Below are positions 22,879-37,500 of a stretch of 64,000 bases of DNA, one piece after another. Positions within the stretch are counted from its first letter, which is position 1. Every line of letters starts with the position of its first letter. The DNA is taken from assembly GCA_016169945.1 (NCBI GenBank), contig JADLSH010000305.1:682001-746000 (forward strand), read 5' to 3'. This stretch comes from Trachythela sp. YZ-2020. Lineage: Eukaryota > Cnidaria > Anthozoa > Malacalcyonacea > Clavulariidae. A program made the position numbers and the translations under genes. The notes beneath the pieces are model-generated. The model was not told the DNA's origin and did not search any database. It saw nothing but the letters and a program-made list of their open reading frames with translations.

Positions 22879-25800
22879 CTAAGTACTCATTAAGCCACTT
22901 GGTACGCTAGAACCCAGGACTTCCGCAGGATTACCATCGCCCTTCAACACAGCAATACATTTCCAGTTATCAAGATAGTTAGCTGAAAGAATATTGAATA
23001 ATTAGATAATCATCAATTCAATTTACTACATTTACACAAATGACATACAATACATATAAGCAACAACATATTTAGTGGTGAGAAAGCCAAATTAGAAACT
23101 AAATAAAAGCTCGTTTTGAATTTAGACACCCTTTTGATAAATGTATATTTAGATTTAGTAGGCCGTCTAATAGACATTATATTACTGTACTTTGAAGCAC
23201 ACATGTAGATTTTCAATCAATGTAATGGATCAAGATACACAAATTTATCCATAACTAAGAAATGATTACAGTCTTAATGTAAAACTACCGACAAAATATG
23301 CAGACGTAATTTCATAAGAAAGGGAATTAAAATATTTGAAGTGGTACATATATATAATCGGCTTAGTCTTGTTCAGCAAAATGGAATTCGAAAAGCTTTA
23401 TACAGTATTATCCATAAATCCACCAGGAAACACGGCATTGGTTAATAATAAGTAAGACGGAATATTACCTTTCCAGAGCCGCACACTACCATCATCACCA
23501 GATGAAGCCAAAATGGTTCCTGTCACATTCCACTGTACTCTCCATACCTATAGTTAAACAATTTGAACAAGTGCCTACATCACCAATAGTTTTTTTCGTC
23601 CGACAGTAACGTATTTATAATTGTTGATCGAAGGTAGTAAATAAGTTTAATAACACCCCGAGTTCATAATACAAACCTTGCTATGTTCTTTAAACTGGGC
23701 CACCATATTTACTGCAAATCTTGAAGATGACGTAATTTCTTTGCTATGAGAAACAAACCAAACCTTACGGCTTACAAACAATCAATACATGCACATCAAG
23801 TAGAGTAGTAAATTATATGCAGGAAAATTGACAGAAAAAGTTAATATTTATACTCAGATATGTCGAATTGTTTACTTTTGTATTCCCAGTGTTTGTAGTA
23901 ACTACTAAATGGACATAATATCTGAAAGGCGCAAGAGGGCTTAACAAGCTATGGTTAAACAAATTCGTCCTTTCATAAGCATACCCAAGTGGTTCAAGTG
24001 TAGCAATCTTGACATCGTTGCAAGCAATACTTAGCAAGTGATATGATCTAGAAAACCAAATAGAAAAACTGATTATTGTACAGTACTACAGTGGTTCTGG
24101 ATGTGCACGTGTTAGTAATTATTTATCTGTTTCAATAACCAAAATTGTTGATAGCAATGAAATATACTGTATCATTTCACCTTCCAAGATTTGGAGCAAA
24201 TTCTACATCATGGACAGGTTCTGTGATTGCATTTAACGTTTCCACTCTTTGCCATTTCCTGAAAAATTTAAAACTTTACTCGAAGATTTCTTGTCAGTAT
24301 ACCCCCAATTTTTAAGGTTGAAAGCTTGCTAATGAGTAAATAGGTGTTTCCCACCAAACACAACAATTGTAAAATATATTTTTGCTATGCAAACCTATAG
24401 GAGACTAATTGTCCCAACTCTGGTTAGGAAATCCAACATCACCATACAACTATTTCTCACTGATTCGCAGACTCTACTATATATACAAATTCCTTGGCTG
24501 CTGCGCAGGCTGTTACTCTGCACGTTATTGTCTCATCTCATCAGGGGTCTAAATCTAAAAGCCTGTTCAAGGTTTCAATAGACTCCTAGCCCAAAATTTC
24601 TATTTTTGTTCTTTTTATGTAAATAATGTTAATTGACATTGGCGAAATAATTAAATAAGAAAAATCTGTTTTAAAAAATACTCTGGACTGAAACCAACAA
24701 ACCTAGAGGCTTCATTATATTCCTGTATTTGGACTTTTCCTCCAGAAGAGAGACTAGCATCATCACTACCCACTGCGATCATTTGAGCATGGTTTCTATG
24801 AAAGCCAGAATTCTCATGACGTAATATTTGTAAACGTAATTTTGTTGTACGCGCCAGCAAATATAATTGGCATGTCACAGAAAACCTTGCTTATAGTTGC
24901 AGGTTTGAAATCATTAATTTTGTTCCAAAACTGTTATTCACCTTGATGGATTCCAGGATATGCAACTGCAGCTTAATTTACATTTGATCTCATGCTACAG
25001 AAATAATACAACATTGTACTGTATAAAGTAATGGCCCATCTAAACCTTCTAAATAAGAGAACGGATTCTATCTTATTTTTCTATATTCTCTGTATTATAA
25101 TGCATATTTCATGTTAAATTAAATTATATTATTCTCGACTTCACTCTACTCTACCCTAGTCTATATTCCATTCGATTCCATTCTATTCTATTAATCGTAC
25201 TCTACTTCACTCCAGCTTAGCTCACTTAACTATACTCCACTCCACATATTCTATTCAAATCCATTCCATTGCATTCTATTCCATTCCATTGCATTCTATT
25301 CCATTCTATTCTATTAATTAAATAGTACTCTACTTCACTCCAGCTCTAGCCTAGCTCACTTAACTATACTCCACTCCACTCCACATATTCTATTCTATTC
25401 AAATCAATTCCATTGCATTCTATCAAATTCTATTCTATTCAGTTCTACACATTCAAGTAACTTTAATTCTAGAACTGTATTATATTTAAAGTTAAGCTTA
25501 ATATCTAAGTTGAGGATGCTTTCTCTAGATAAAAGATATTTTTCCCAGTATCAACTTAATGTATAATACATGTACATGTATTTCTTGGAAACTTACCATC
25601 AATGTCCAGTGACTTAAATTGGTTATATTTACAGCCTCATAAATTCTCACAATGCCATCTTTAGAACACGTGGCCTAAAAAGGTATTGTTTGCTATTGAC
25701 TTTCGCAGCATTTATTCCATCAGATGTTGTTTTGTACAAGACATGCATGTATTCAGAACCATTTGCTTGAAATCTTAAATATTTTAACTTCAGATGATAG

Positions 25801-28513
25801 TGGTGTATTTCTAATGAACATTGAGGATGTGTGATTCAGCCTGTTTCATGCAATGAGGCACTCTTCAGGTGGATATAATATGTAAGTACTATTTGCAGAC
25901 ATGCATGTTTTGGCATCCAGCGCTTTGTCAGTGCAGCTTGGTACCTCTAGATATGAGATGACAACCATATTTACACACTTGAGCTTGCTCTCACCAAGCG
26001 CATGTGGTAAAAACAAGATGACATCAACGCATCCAGACATTCCATGCCATCATGGCCCCATGAGTGCTCAAACTACCACAAGGGAAGTGAGCTTTGCATT
26101 ATTGCTAATAGACACCCATTAACTTTGGCAGAGTACTCAACAGATGTGGATGTCACGAAAGTGAAGGAGTGTAAATATATCACACTATGCACTCTCATTG
26201 TATTTTAACAACCAGTGACTTTCTGATTTTTTATACCTTTCAATTTTTGAGACACTAGATAGTTTTTACATAGATTGACAACATAAGTTAATGTTACCAG
26301 CTGTAGATTGAGATGTCGTGGTGCAAATTTTACATCTGTTACTGACGTTCTGCTGTCGACCAGTCCAGCTTTCCTTTCCTAAATTTATGCAAACCAAGTG
26401 GAAATACAACTCGTGTTTTTTTTTTTTTTTTTTTTTTATTCAACTTCGCCTCAATGGCAGGCTAAGGGTTAGTATTAGAAAACCCTCGAGAATCTCAACT
26501 TACATGAGTTATTTGAGCACACTGCCGATCTCATGCGAGTACCAACAGTGACCTCGACCTGTTGTGAAACGGGCTCAACTCAGTGGTAAGAGGCAGCGCG
26601 CTAACTGCTTCCGCCACCCGTGCTAACAACGTTTTGGTTTAACCTGAACCTTGACCTTAACAAACACAACCACTTGGTTCTTAAACAGTGTTCAAAACTT
26701 CATAGAACGGTTGTTAAAATTACAATCACAAGGATAGCACGGCCTCCAACCAGGACAGTGCTCCATGAAACCATGCAATTGCAACACCAACAAACATTGG
26801 TAAAGTACATTACCCAGAAGCTTTGACCTCTCTGTGTCCCTGTTCCTCGTCGAGTTTCTGTAGCAACTAAAAATTTAAATCTCAGAAAACTTAATACTTA
26901 TATTTAGGGGGCATTCATCAATAATACTTGAGGATTGTACCAAATAATTTCATTATGGGTGATCATTTTTTGGAAAACAAGTGACAAAGACAAGTTAAAC
27001 TTTTTTCAGGTGTGTAAGAAACTATCAGAATTTTATGTGAAGATTAAACAATTAAAATTCTGTTTCTTTTAATACCAATAATGAAGCTATTGAAACATAT
27101 TTCTCAATTCAGCCCAATCATTTTGCTTAATTAAGGTAAAAAAACCCAAAGTCTACAGTAGCATTCAAAATCGAAATAATCCTGAAGCATACTTTGTTCC
27201 TCCCATACGGCAGCAGTGTTATCAAACGAACACGTTGCTAGCACTTGACCAAACTCTGGATGTGCCCATGTTACACGCCACACAGAACCATAGTGAGTCT
27301 GAAAAAGGCAGAACTTAAATACAATTGAATACAATTATGCCCAGGGCTGCCAAGAAATTTCTTGGGGCAAATGTTCTTTGGGGCCCCTTTGATGCTATAA
27401 TTCTAGAACAGCTTTTAATGCAGTAGTAACATATTTGGCAGTACCTCCAGCGCCTCTACATTCAGGCCCTGAACGTAAAAATTAGCATGTAGATTGGTGC
27501 TTCAAGCTGAAAGATATGGGCACTCAGTTTTTGGCTTCTCATGAAATTGGGGCCTTGTCAGGTTGGGGGCCCTGGGGTATGTTGCATCTCTCTGCGGTGC
27601 CCCCTGTCGCGGAGCCCTGATGATGATTGATTATGCCTGATGATGATTGATGATAATTGATGTTGATTGATGGATTCTGTGTTAATTAAGAATTTGCTTT
27701 ACTCTAGAAAACAGGATTGAAATATTTTTATACTTTACCTTCCAACTTGCAGTGCATTTCCATTCTCCATCTTCACCAAGATCCCAGACCTTTTGAATCA
27801 CAGCACGAGTTGCAGGTTAGGATGAGGGCACAAAGTTATACGGTAGACTGCAGGCAAGATTTCAGGTTTCTATTATCTGAAACAATGTGAATGTTGCATG
27901 TATGTATGTATGTATATATGTGTGTGTATGTATGTATGTATGTATGTATCTATGTAGGTGTAGTGCTGTGTCAGATGAATAGTGTTTATGCATCGGGACA
28001 ATTAGGGTAGGGTATGACCATAGGGTACATATTACAACACAAGGATCCACTTCGGGACCATTGATAAATAGATTTAGTTCAGCTTTGCTGACTTGTTCCA
28101 CAAAGGAGCAGGGGGGTTAGCGGGACGTTGATAAATAGATTTAGTCCAGCTTCACTGACTTGTTCGGCAAAGGAGCGAGGGGGTTAGCTCAAAATCCACG
28201 TTTATTATTAAAATATAAATTGGGACAAAATAATTATGGAACAAGTCTGCGAAGCGCGACCAAACCTATTTGCCGATAGTCCCCAAGTGCGGTTTCCCCC
28301 ACACATTGGGATCCGGTGTTGGACACGTAACCACGGCAAATATGTTAATATTCTAGTACAGCATTGATAATTTCTATTTAAATATTAACAGTACGTCAGT
28401 ACCTTCACCGTCTGATCGCTTGAACAAGTTGCCATTCTTCGACCATGAAAATCAAACGCGACATCATGAATTAAGTCTTTATGGTCTGAAGCGATCTCTT
28501 TTGCAGCAAACAT
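22879..28513 (-). CDS. SEH1: nucleoporin SEH1, complete, 13 exons
   Basis: WD40 beta-propeller of the Y-complex (Nup107-160) of the nuclear pore; SEH1 also acts in the GATOR2 complex that activates mTORC1. Exons in transcription order: 28513-28403, 27789-27739, 27298-27193, 26866-26814, 26378-26298, 25674-25597, 24994-24942, 24795-24703, 24258-24181, 24047-23985, 23743-23677, 23547-23469, 22982-22879. Every junction has AG/GT borders and matching phase, giving 1017 nt (338 aa; human SEH1L is about 360). Family hallmarks are nearly verbatim: [95 protein letters not shown]. The C-terminal tail is short. Introns hold repeats. It is convergent with the NLR array and head to head with PIEZO. Confidence 0.95.
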
Positions 28514-31500
28514 TCTTTCTCCGCCGATTATAACAAAATATTTCAGCAAAAAAACACTGTTTTTTTATTCCACTCCTTGGACGCGCGCTTGTAAATTCGA
28601 CGGATTGAACGATTTCAGCAAACACTTCAAGTAATCTCAAATATAGAGCTCGTTACGGATGAACATTTACAAGGGGGGTTGACCCGTTGATAAAGTGCTA
28701 CAATGTATATTATTTCTGCCTTAAAGAGTTAAAGTTTCAATTTTCTTTTTATTTTAAATAATTTTGACATAATAATACAAATATATTTAGCCATCTTAGA
28801 AATATTTTATCCTTTTACAGAGTTATTGGCCGAAAAAATCATATTTTCAACAGCCATAGTTGACATCAAATCTCAGTTCACTCCCCCCTGAAAATGTAAA
28901 CAAACATGAAATGGCGCATAACTATAACATGAGGTGTTCTAATTTGTCTGATTTTAACATATCGAATATGTCGAGTGGGCAATTTCGTTGTATTCTGTGC
29001 AAATATTAGTTTTTAATTCCATCTGTTGTATTTCGTTGTTATTTTGGCGACGATGTTTGTGTTCTTCGATGTAAAATGGAAAAACTCAAAACAGTTTAGA
29101 ATTACGAGTGATAAATGTCAGTGTTTTCCGTCAATATTTATGTTGTTGAGTGATGTTGGATGAGACACGCTCAAAGTTCATGTTTATAAACAATTTATTT
29201 AGCAACTTTAAGCTGTGTTTGAACAATGGCCTCTACGATATTATGTGCTGTGCTCTTCAAATTTTGTCTGCCTATTACTTTGGTCGCAGGTAAGATTTTA
29301 AGAATACGTTCATTTTTTAAAACATGATTTAAAATGAAAATTTAGAACATGATTTAAAATGAAAATCCTTGCAAAATCAGCCTTTTGTAATCATTAAATA
29401 AAGTTTGAATTTACTTAAATTCGAATTTGGTAATTACTAGTGGTTCCATTTGTGAAGAACAATAATCAACAGTGGTGATAAACAACATGCTGTGGGTTTG
29501 TAGGATCAAATTGCCTGAATAATATCAAAGACTACCTGAAGGTCCTTTATCTAGACGTTGGTAACCATGCTATTGAATTATTGACTTGCAGATTAATGGC
29601 CTTAGCTCAAAGTTCTTGTTGTTTTTCGTAGCTTGATCCTATTAACCTGCAGCATACATATATAACTTTATATACTATAGATGGATGATTGGTCTGGATG
29701 AACTTGGGCAGAGAGTTTGTCTGATACATAGTCTAAATTCTGCAAACAGATTGATCATCTGTCAAGACGAACAATCTGCATAGTTTGGCTACTCAGACAA
29801 ATGTGTGTGTGTAGTTCTTCTTGAGGAATAATTAGCCAAAGGGCGATTTTTCTAGAGATAGATAATCCAGGTCTGGGTAAACTTGGGCGAGCCAGGCAAA
29901 GTAGTTTGTCTACACAGACAAACCTGCATAGTTCACCTTGACCAAAGAATCATCTATGTTTGCCATGGCATTTGACAAAGTATCATGAAAATATAACTTA
30001 TAAGATATCAAAGGAACTAGACTCTGCAGTTCCAAAATATCAACTACTCAAACTGATCTATAACATTGTAGCTCAGTTGTCACAGTTGGTAGAGTGTTGG
30101 AATGGCAAACCAAAGGTTGCAGGTTCAATTCCCACCAATTAGTCAAGCAATTTTTAGCTTGCCCTGTCTGGAGCCACTGGGAGTAGCGTTGCATCTAATA
30201 TAGGCATGATTAATGTTCTCAGGACCATTACCAGAATATGGCTTTTCTGTCTGGATAGTTGTCTCATACTTACAATAGATCTCTGTCAAACAGATGTTGG
30301 CTCTTGATGGATGATTTTCCTAAATAGATATACTAAGTGGCTAATATATGATAAGTCCAGGGGTGTATATAGTTGCCAACGGGGTTATTTTTAGGGCCAT
30401 TTATACGGGAGAAAATAAGACGCGACTTGCATAAGACGCGTCTTATATTAAGTCTATATCCAATTCTAGTAAGTGTGACTTAATAAGAACAGGGGTTCAG
30501 GCTGTTCCACAATAAGTCGCGACTAAACTTATTAGAATTTGACCATTTATACGAGTGTGTTCGTGTCTTAATTATATAAGACGCGTCTTATGTAAGATGT
30601 GTCTTATTTTCTCCCGTATAAATGGCCCTATTGTCACCCTAAACTTTCCAGGCATTGCTGTGCAAGGTCTCGATATGTTGCCACTAATTCCCAAGTGTAA
30701 TGAATTAAATTGTACAATTCTGCTGCTAATGAACTTACTATACATTACTAACTAAATTCTTACAATATTTTTTCAACCATCAACATATTTTGTTCATGTC
30801 TTTCGTTCACTCTATAATAGCAAAGTGCTGTAACAATTACATGTGAAATTGACACTTGTTTCTTAAATCGCACTAATTGCAGGTTGTTTTGTTGTCGTTT
30901 CTATACCTATGAACGAGAAATGAAAAGCATTGGAAAAAATTTGTAATATAAGAACGTCAGTTTTTGATTGGCTGAAGTGCGTGCTCAATAACTCGATTGA
31001 GCGAAATTGAGCGCGGAAAAAAGCGCGGGAATTTTTTGCCTCTATTTTGCAAACATATCCTGGAGAATTTTCACAAAATTTTTCATTGTTTCAATCAAAA
31101 CAATAATTATTTTGTTGAATAAAAACACTCAACCACTTACCTTTGACATACAATGGCTGCCAAAGTCGAAGAGGTCTTTTGCCGTGTTTATGTAAAGATT
31201 ACAAAGTTCGGTAGAAATGTTTGAGAAAAACACACTTCCTAAACGGCAAAAACTGGATTCTGGCTACGTTAAATATATAAACAAATGAACAATTCAAACA
31301 AGAGAAATTATAAGCAGAAAAACAATGTAATTCAATTATTAATAGATTCGTTTTGATACTTTGTATAATACAAAGCTGAATAAACGCAGAAATTACTGAA
31401 ATAAATTCAAAATATATACCTTTAACTGTATGCTTTCTTTTTACCGTTAAAATCAAATCCTTGAATCATCAAAATATTAATAAAATTTCGATTATTTTAT

Positions 31501-34500
31501 GCTTTTGAAGCCCAACTGGGAAATAATGCCATTGCCGACTGCCGTGGCATACTACCACGTGGCAAACTAAACTATCGATGAACCGATCGGTCGACTTTCA
31601 AGCGACCAATCAGAAACGTTTCAACATTTTGCTTGCTAGAAGAAATGGAAATCTCATCAGGAAGAAATTATTTAACTTGTATTTTGATAGAATTCTATAT
31701 TTAAAATATTTTTTTCATGATTTGGCGTGCTCAATCGAGTTATTGAGCACTTGGATGTTGGGAACTTGGGATTGCACTTACGCGCTGACTCTTCGCTTTT
31801 TCGTGCCCTCCCAACTTCCTGCGTCATGCTCAATAACTCGATTGAACATGCCAAATCAGTGGGAAAATATTAATTCGCAGAGAAATTGTGAGCATGGATG
31901 ATGGATCTTGTTTTACTTTTCTTGCTAAACATGCCCAGAAGGCAACAAATGAATGGGAATGATAATATCGGTGAAGTGAAACGCAGGCCATGTTCACTGT
32001 TTCTCTATGCGTATTACATATATATTCTACATAACATGGCTCTGTGCAGAAATTGCGTTGCAAGTCCGTGAAACACGGCCTATAGACAACTGTATATTAA
32101 ACATTTAAAACTTTCTTTTTAGCTTTCATATTTAGATTTAATGGATTCTCACTTTTGTATCTATGTTGCTTCTTTTGTATTCCACTTCTTCCAAGTCCAT
32201 CTGTCAGAAATTGTCGAGGTAAGGAACACGGGATAGAGAGGGATTACAAATTTTGGAAACTGTATGTTTAGGATCCGTCAAATTCAATCGTGCGAATTTT
32301 AAGGAAAGTAAGGAAATGAACTTGAGAAAAGATAATTTCTAAGTTAATAAACTGAATAAACAGTTTAAAGTTTGTAAAATTCTCGAAAAATTTACCGATC
32401 AATAATAGAGTAAGGGAGCGTGTTATGCAGTCGAAGATTTTGTGAACATGAACATGACGCATATATAATCCAGCCGTTATATTTCTTTTAGACAAGTATT
32501 GTGTCCAGGGCGTATAAATAGATTAAAGTTTTTCAAAACTATATAAGTTAAAGTATCCAATTCTCATGTCATTTTAGCAACAAAAATATGCGCAAATCGC
32601 ATGGCATCAATGAAAGTTCTTGCTTGGAATCAAGAACCGCATTTTATGCAGTTTCACGTTGATGTGATTTAAAAACGTCACGTGCTTAAGCTCTCTATAG
32701 TACAGAATCGCTCAGTGTTATGACAGATATGAAAAAAATAATTTCATAAGTTGAATTCACAAAACTTTGGCCACAAATTTTCTGAAGTCTATTTGGTAAT
32801 TTCGAATTTCACTGCAAACTTACCAAGTTTGTTGAGAAGTTGGTGGGGCCAAGTTCACAGTGTTTATAAACAGATTTGTAAACAGAAATATGGTCGGCCA
32901 CAACGTGGCTAGTTGTGGCTGTTTAGCCAATCAGGGGGTGTGCTTCCAAAACCTGATTGTGAAATTGATGCTCACGTTTCAAATTGTCAGCCAACTTGAA
33001 TTAGGAGACATCTCTAGTATAAAAAGTACTACACACAACTTATTTGATTTTGTTTCAGGAAATGGCACTACAGTATCATTTTTAAAGGCCTTGGTATTCC
33101 TGTCTGGGTTAGCGTCAGTTGCACAACTCATCTTTCAAATCATACTTGGCTCTTTGGCTCCATATGGTCACTTTTTGGAGAGATGTAAGTTGTGCACAAA
33201 AGCTGTAAAGAGGAACCTCCCTAATATGGACATCCAAGGAACAGCTAGTAAAGTGTTCGTATTAGGGAGGGTCTGTACATATATAGTTATAAAAAAGATT
33301 TGTCAGGACATTGGAAAAATGTCCGTGTCAGACTGTTGTGTATATAATTATTAATTAATGTCTAATGAGATACTTTTACCTTGATGAGCACTGTTGAGAT
33401 TTCTAAATAGCCTTTGAACAATTGCATCATCGATCATACTGATTTTTGTTATTTTCTTCTTTGTCAAACTTTACAAAATTTATTAATACAGGTTCTTTAC
33501 TGGAAGAAGTTTTACGAGAAATTGGCTTGAATAGGTTTGTGCACTGTTAATATATTGCTGGTTTCGCACTGCAGTCTGTTGTTATGCAACGTTCTTTACA
33601 CGACGTTCTTTATACGACGAGATTCTCTTTCTAATTTAGTTTATTATGTTTACCACTCAGAGGTGGACGGAAACCTTAACAGGTTTTGCAACCCATGCCA
33701 ATTGACAAAGGTTCTGAGGGTTAGTTGGTTCGTTAAGGTTAATTCCCAAGGGTTAGTTTTTAGTGTGGGGGGAGAAAACCGGAGTACCCGGAGAAAAACC
33801 CTCGAAACACTGGAGAGAACCAACCAAACTCTACTTCATCATCAACTCAAAACATTCGTATTAATATTCAGCAAAACCCAAAATCGGCCCGACAAATCGC
33901 AGCGTGTAAACGTACCTTTACATGAGTTTATCAAGCACAGAGACGTTATCCAACCTAAATTAATCCCTGTCCTCGACCTGCAGGCTTAACTCAGAGGTAC
34001 ATGTAGGAGGCAGCGCGCTAACCGCATCTGTCACCTGTGCTAAATTCATGATTAGAATTTAGCTTTAGAGCCTACAACCTCGCCTACAATTAGGCATCAT
34101 TAAAATGCGCGAGCGCACGAGCGCCGCTCGCAGGCACTTTTTGGATTTGTGCAGGCACCTTTTTAAATGTTGTCATTTTCGAATTATTTAACCCTGAAAA
34201 CCTAAAATACGAGGCATTTTTGCACACACATTTTGAATTGATGAATGTTGCTCGCAGACACTAAATAATATTAATGAGCCCTGCCTACAATTATATTGTA
34301 AAGGTGTCTTAAATTATCTATAATGATCATACGATATCATGGGGGAGGCATATCTAGACATCACCCGTTTATATCAAGTCGGACATCCGAATTGCAGATT
34401 TTCCCTGAGGCAATGAGAAGTGAGGATTTGTTATGGAAAGTACGAGCATCTCACATCAGTATATGTTCTTTTACTCTTTTGCAGATTTGACAATGTTTCT

Positions 34501-37500
34501 GCGCTTGATATTTGCCGTCTACTCTTACCAGATTACTTCATTTTGGCATTTTCAATATTCTGCTGGATATATACGAGAGCTTTGGGACGTTTGCGTACAA
34601 ATAGTGTCAATGAGAGATCACACTGGGATAAAACTTTCATCATCAACTCAAATATAAGGAACTACGTTTTACCATATTTGGTATTGCTTTTACTTTTGGT
34701 GGCGGGTATATCTGTACCATGCTTGATATCCAGTGTGTATTTTTTGATATTTTTGTTATTTGGTACAATGTGGTCGCTACATAAGACATTGCATTCACAT
34801 TATTGGACAACATTATTTCGAGTCAGACTGTTCCTTATGATATATTCTGGATCGCATCTTTTGGTGTTGTATTTCTATCAGTTTCAGTTCTTCCAGTCAT
34901 CTTTACCTGTGAAATCTCTACCTGCGAGGTGAGTTGATAATTTTTACTAATATCCATTAATAGTCATTAACACTGAATGCGATATCAAGCCACGCGAGAC
35001 CAATAACACTACATTTATTATATTCATATACTATACTAAGATGCCCGCTGTCGCTGATAGGGATTGAATCGGTAGCTGTTCGCGATGCATCAGGATGAAT
35101 AATCAAGCACCAACACCAGCATAGGGATTAATGTAATCCCCACCCAACCAATGGTACCTTCTCCATCCCCAACAGCGACTAGTCATCCGTCAGAAACGGA
35201 GAATTATGCAAAAAGTAAAACTATGCTAATTACCAAACCAGTCATCAGGGTAACCTCCATGATCTAGTTGCCTTATCATATATTCAACCCTCACATCCAC
35301 TATTTCCATACCATTAATGCACCGGAAACGAATCTTAATTCCCTGTTAACTTCCTTTTATTGTACCAATAAAATACATTTATATACGTGTCAGTATACAG
35401 CTCAATAAACTCGACCAGTGGAAAGAGCGCAGCGTCTCAAAATTGGTACCTGTACAAAGTTTCGCCACATTTGCAGTATGAATAGCAAGCTTTCAAAAAT
35501 TGCGCTTAACAAATAACGCATTGCCGTTGTTTGTCCGTTATAGATACACAATATGACGTCATAATGTGATAAGAACAAAGAAGTGGCCCACAAGTCACCG
35601 GGGCGAGTCACTGATATTATTACCACGTTATAACGTTTTCGGTGTATCTATAACGGAACAGACAACGGTTAACGTCATTAACATACAAACGTTATGCTTT
35701 CTTATATAATAAAAAAAGGTTTAAAAAGCATAACTATTAGTACCTCGAAAGGTTTTGCGGCCTCGAAGCACGACGGAAAGATATTTACGCGCCATTTGAC
35801 GTGATCTATGATCTCAACCCAGATAGAAAAATTACATCGTTTTCAAATACTTTAACGTGACGTTTTACCTTAATCTGTGAAACATTTTCTCTGCCAACTT
35901 CTAAACTTTTGGGGGCTATTTGTTCTGTTCCCGTGGATTGTTATGTGTTTTAGCCCTAAAACGTTCGTATTTGGTAGGAAGTTCTTGAATTCGCCTTTTT
36001 CCCTCTAGACTTCTCGGCTTGATCGGGTTTGTCGAAACAAAATGTGACAATCCTCAAGCTCTGCATTACCGCAGTGAAGATCTTGATTGGCCACATTTTC
36101 TGTTTGTTGCTGTCGTAGTGACTCTCTATTGGTTCCTTGCTACGGAGATCAGATATGATAACAATGATCAGGTGTGATATTTTTGAACTTTAGTAAACCT
36201 TACTTAACTAGAGTTTTTATCTAAGAAATTTCAAATTTGTTTTAACTCTGACATAGTTGCATCTTGTTGGAGGTATGCAATCGCAAAATATGTTGTTCAG
36301 TTGCGAATATTCTTGAAATGTTTAATTTAGCATGGTAATGAAGGCAGACGAGCTGATGTCAACGTAAGGGGTGATCAGCCGGAACAAGATGAAGAAGACA
36401 CGGAGGCCACAGGACCTGGCAACGAAGAACGTCCAAGATTGACTTTGAAAGAGACAATATTTAGTATTTTATCATTCTTAATGGCACAAAGTTATATTGC
36501 ATCTCTAATTATTATGATGGTAAGTGAAATAGATTTGTATAGTATAATGGCATAGACTAAACCTACTTAAATTACGTTCGCCAGGAGGTTATGTTTACCT
36601 GGGTTTGTTTGTTTGTGTGTTTGTCTGACGCAAAACTATTGAACAATTTAATACGAAAATTTATGGAGCTAATGCATGGCATAGGCGCAGTCGTCAGGGA
36701 AAGCGCCTCTCACGTCTGAGTCGTGGGTTCGATTCTCGCTGGGGACTGTACTCATGTGAAAAGAGTAAGTCAGCGCTCTGCCGAAAGTCGTGGGTTTTCT
36801 CCGGGCACTCCGGTTTCCTCCCACAGGGAACGTTGACTGGGAGGGTTAGGATGTATAGATTAGGAAAGTAACATCACAATTGTTGTAAAAATATACAGTG
36901 TGGTCTAAGTACTTAATATAGATAAGCGAGATACTTGATGCAATCGGTCACTGAAAAGCCCCGACGGGGAGTGAGCTAATAAGTAATATATACAAACCGC
37001 GCGAGAGGTCTTTATCTGATTTAAAACAAATGACTCGTTTTGTACGCTCACTGGCGTTGGAAAAAATTGAAGGAGAAAATTTGAGCAAGTCTATATCAAA
37101 TATATAGATCCGCTACGGGTCATGAGTTTCCTTTGTATTTTGCTTATGAATAATTAATGAATTTTAGAATGTATATATATATATATGCATTTAATTTATT
37201 ATGTATTCAATTTATTCAATCTAAGTGCCTTTTTGTTTGTATTCTATGCAGAGACTTAGCCAGGGTTCGTAGTTTACCCGTCCACTCAACGAGTGCCGAA
37301 ATCTGAGTTCCCTGAAAGCCCGGAAATGCACTCAATTTTTGCTAATTGCTGTGAAACAAGCTTAATCATCTATGATCTATTGTTAAATATCTTGGCAAAT
37401 TTGAAGTCTGTACGATGTAGCAATGAAATAAAGACAAAATACTGGAGTTTGTTTGTTTTAAAATATTTTTGCCCTTTCAAAAATGCCCGTACAAAGACGG